From: Bacteroidales bacterium | GTDB lineage: Bacteria; Bacteroidota; Bacteroidia; Bacteroidales; UBA3824 | DNA length: 8,425 bases | Reading direction: 5' to 3' | Assembly: GCA_017645985.1 (NCBI GenBank) | Contig: JAGCNK010000176.1 | Location: 1-8,425 of the forward strand | Part shown: positions 7,561 through 8,425 of the stretch, in pieces | How positions within the stretch are numbered: position 1 is the stretch's first letter | Layout: each line of letters starts with the position of its first letter | The notes under the pieces: generated by a model | Told to the model about the DNA's origin: nothing | The model's input: the letters and a program-made list of their open reading frames with translations, nothing else | The model's database searches: none | Program-made: the position numbers and the translations under genes

Positions 7561-7603
7561 AAGAAATCTTACAAACCGGCACAAATTTCTTGCGAAACGG
7601 TTT
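7561..7603. terminator. Interleaved inverted repeats between convergent recJ and traX-like genes (possible bidirectional terminator)
   Basis: Two perfect inverted repeats overlap here: AAGAAAT (7561-7567) with ATTTCTT (7585-7591), and AAACCG (7573-7578) with CGGTTT (7598-7603). Because the arms interleave, they form either two mutually exclusive hairpins or an H-type pseudoknot with loops of 5, 6 and 6 nt. The region lies where both convergent transcripts should end. There is no U-tract of note, the stems are short and mostly A/T, and the second stem runs into the TAA stop of the minus-strand gene. An 8-bp palindrome, TGATATCA (7535-7542), also spans the recJ stop. The terminator role is inferred from position. 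Confidence 0.35.
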
Positions 7604-8318
7604 ATAACATCTTGATTAGTACCAAAATGTAGAGATGCGCTGGATAGAAAAAGTAATAAAAAAACTTATGAATTTGTCTGCCTTTTTCGCCGTTGTAGTT
7701 TAGTATAAAAACCAATGAAATTAAGCCAATAGATTCAAACAGCGAGTAGAAAACTGCTCGAGCTGTTTCCCATCCATCCACAAAAATTCTAAAGAGCGGC
7801 AGCAGTGCGATTGTTACAGCCGTTACCGCCACCAAAATGTCGCCCTTTTGGCTATGCCATTGATAAAAGCACGCCACTAGCGCATATCCGTAAAAATCGT
7901 ATTCGATATTCAGGTTGTACCCCGCAATCGAAACCGCCGCCACGATCAGCACCTTGTAGAGATATTCAAACCGAACGCCCTTGACCAAGTCTATCACTCC
8001 AATCATTACCACCGACGAGGCGAGCAGAAAAAAGACGTTTAAATCGTCAAAAACGAGCGTTTCGCCGTATTTTGCCATCGAATAGGGCACTTGGCTTATC
8101 AGCGCTAGCGCGAACAGCCTGAGCCCGTATTTCAGCCTGCTGCGTGTGTGGATGGCTCCTTCGGCAAGCAGAAAACTGAAAAGGATAAAGCTCAGGCGGC
8201 CTATCATTCTCAGCAGCTGCATCTCGGGCAGCAGCACCACGCCGATATGGTCGATAAGCATCGTAACGAGGGCGATATGCTTGATATGTGCGCTGTTGAA
8301 TGTGGCTGTTGGTGTCAT
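7602..8318 (-). CDS. TraX-family integral membrane protein
   Basis: A 238-residue polytopic membrane protein of the TraX family (named after the F-plasmid pilin N-acetylase). Family marks are visible in order: HIKHIALVTMLIDHIGVVLL near the N-terminus, with the conserved M-x-x-DH; LRMIGRLSFILFSFLLAEG followed by HTRSRLKYGLRLFALALISQVPYSMA, matching 'GRlaFPiFafllaeGf.hTrn..kYl.RL...aliSqiPf'; DDLNVFFLL, equivalent to the 'lNvlftL' segment; and a C-terminal FFYYFFYPAHLYILVLIK. About eight hydrophobic segments are present. The canonical Pro of 'GRxxFP' is Ile here. Most chromosomal TraX homologues sit away from conjugation genes, as here, and probably acylate or acetylate something other than pilin. 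The substrate cannot be told from the sequence. The start is ATG at 8316-8318, preceded on its own strand by a nine-A run and TAAT, with no Shine-Dalgarno. It is convergent with recJ. Confidence 0.88.
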   Translation of the reverse strand: MTPTATFNSAHIKHIALVTMLIDHIGVVLLPEMQLLRMIGRLSFILFSFLLAEGAIHTRSRLKYGLRLFALALISQVPYSMAKYGETLVFDDLNVFFLLASSVVMIGVIDLVKGVRFEYLYKVLIVAAVSIAGYNLNIEYDFYGYALVACFYQWHSQKGDILVAVTAVTIALLPLFRIFVDGWETARAVFYSLFESIGLISLVFILNYNGEKGRQIHKFFYYFFYPAHLYILVLIKML

Positions 8319-8341
8319 ATTATTTTTTTTTCGGGATGAGG

Positions 8342-8362
8342 CTGATAAAACTTAATTATCAG
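8342..8362. repeat. Perfect 7-bp inverted repeat in the traX-like gene leader
   Basis: CTGATAA (8342-8348) and TTATCAG (8356-8362) are exact inverted copies separated by 7 nt (AACTTAA). On the plus strand a T-rich tract (8365-8375) follows, giving a weak intrinsic-terminator shape with two GC pairs, but no plus-strand gene needs ending there. On the minus strand the hairpin lies 23 nt upstream of the TraX-family start codon. There it could be an operator or a 5'-UTR hairpin. A minus-strand TAAGTTTT (8347-8354) in it matches 7 of 8 positions of the Bacteroidota -7 motif TAnnTTTG, but no TTTG -33 element is visible at the right distance. Confidence 0.35.
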
Positions 8363-8425
8363 GATTTATTTTTTTAGTTTTAATTCTTGAAATATTGCTG
8401 TAATAGCTTGATTCAGTTATGCACA

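Noticed and set aside
8387..8425. TTGAAA at 8387-8392 as a sigma-70-type plus-strand -35 box
   Set aside because: No -10 box lies at the proper spacing, the organism seems to be a Bacteroidota member that uses different promoter elements, and no plus-strand gene is seen before the window ends.

Overview
The window looks like chromosomal DNA from a member of the Bacteroidota, probably Bacteroidales. This is inferred from A-rich leaders without Shine-Dalgarno sequences, the RecJ variant (SIGSDIVPI in place of the usual TxADxVPL-type stretch), and moderate GC with a Bacteroidales-like mix of Ser/Thr kinase, PP2C and DUF2339 genes. The genus cannot be read from the sequence. There are no rRNA or tRNA genes, CRISPR arrays or insertion sequences.

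Positions 2-5760 hold four tightly packed plus-strand genes. They are a membrane-anchored Ser/Thr protein kinase with a C-terminal bacterial SH3 domain (its 5' end lies off the window), a soluble PP2C-type phosphatase, a divergent Hsp70/actin-fold protein that seems to have lost its nucleotide-binding motifs, and a large polytopic DUF2339-type membrane protein with a coiled-coil and proline-rich N-terminus. Gaps are 13-28 bp and no terminator is visible between them, so they very likely form one operon. The kinase and phosphatase form a classic write/erase pair. The pseudo-Hsp70 and the DUF2339 protein are the likely partners, targets or outputs of that pair. Both carry long proline-rich linkers, as expected for flexible scaffold proteins. 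This four-gene set is the most interesting part of the window.

The next gene, at 5735-7537, is recJ (single-strand-specific 5'-3' exonuclease). It overlaps the end of the DUF2339 gene by 26 bp, so this housekeeping repair gene is probably transcribed, and perhaps translationally coupled, with the signalling genes.

A 64-bp gap holding two interleaved inverted repeats separates recJ from a convergent minus-strand gene for a TraX-family membrane protein (7602-8318). The last 107 bp are the AT-rich leader of that gene and contain a perfect 7-bp inverted repeat.
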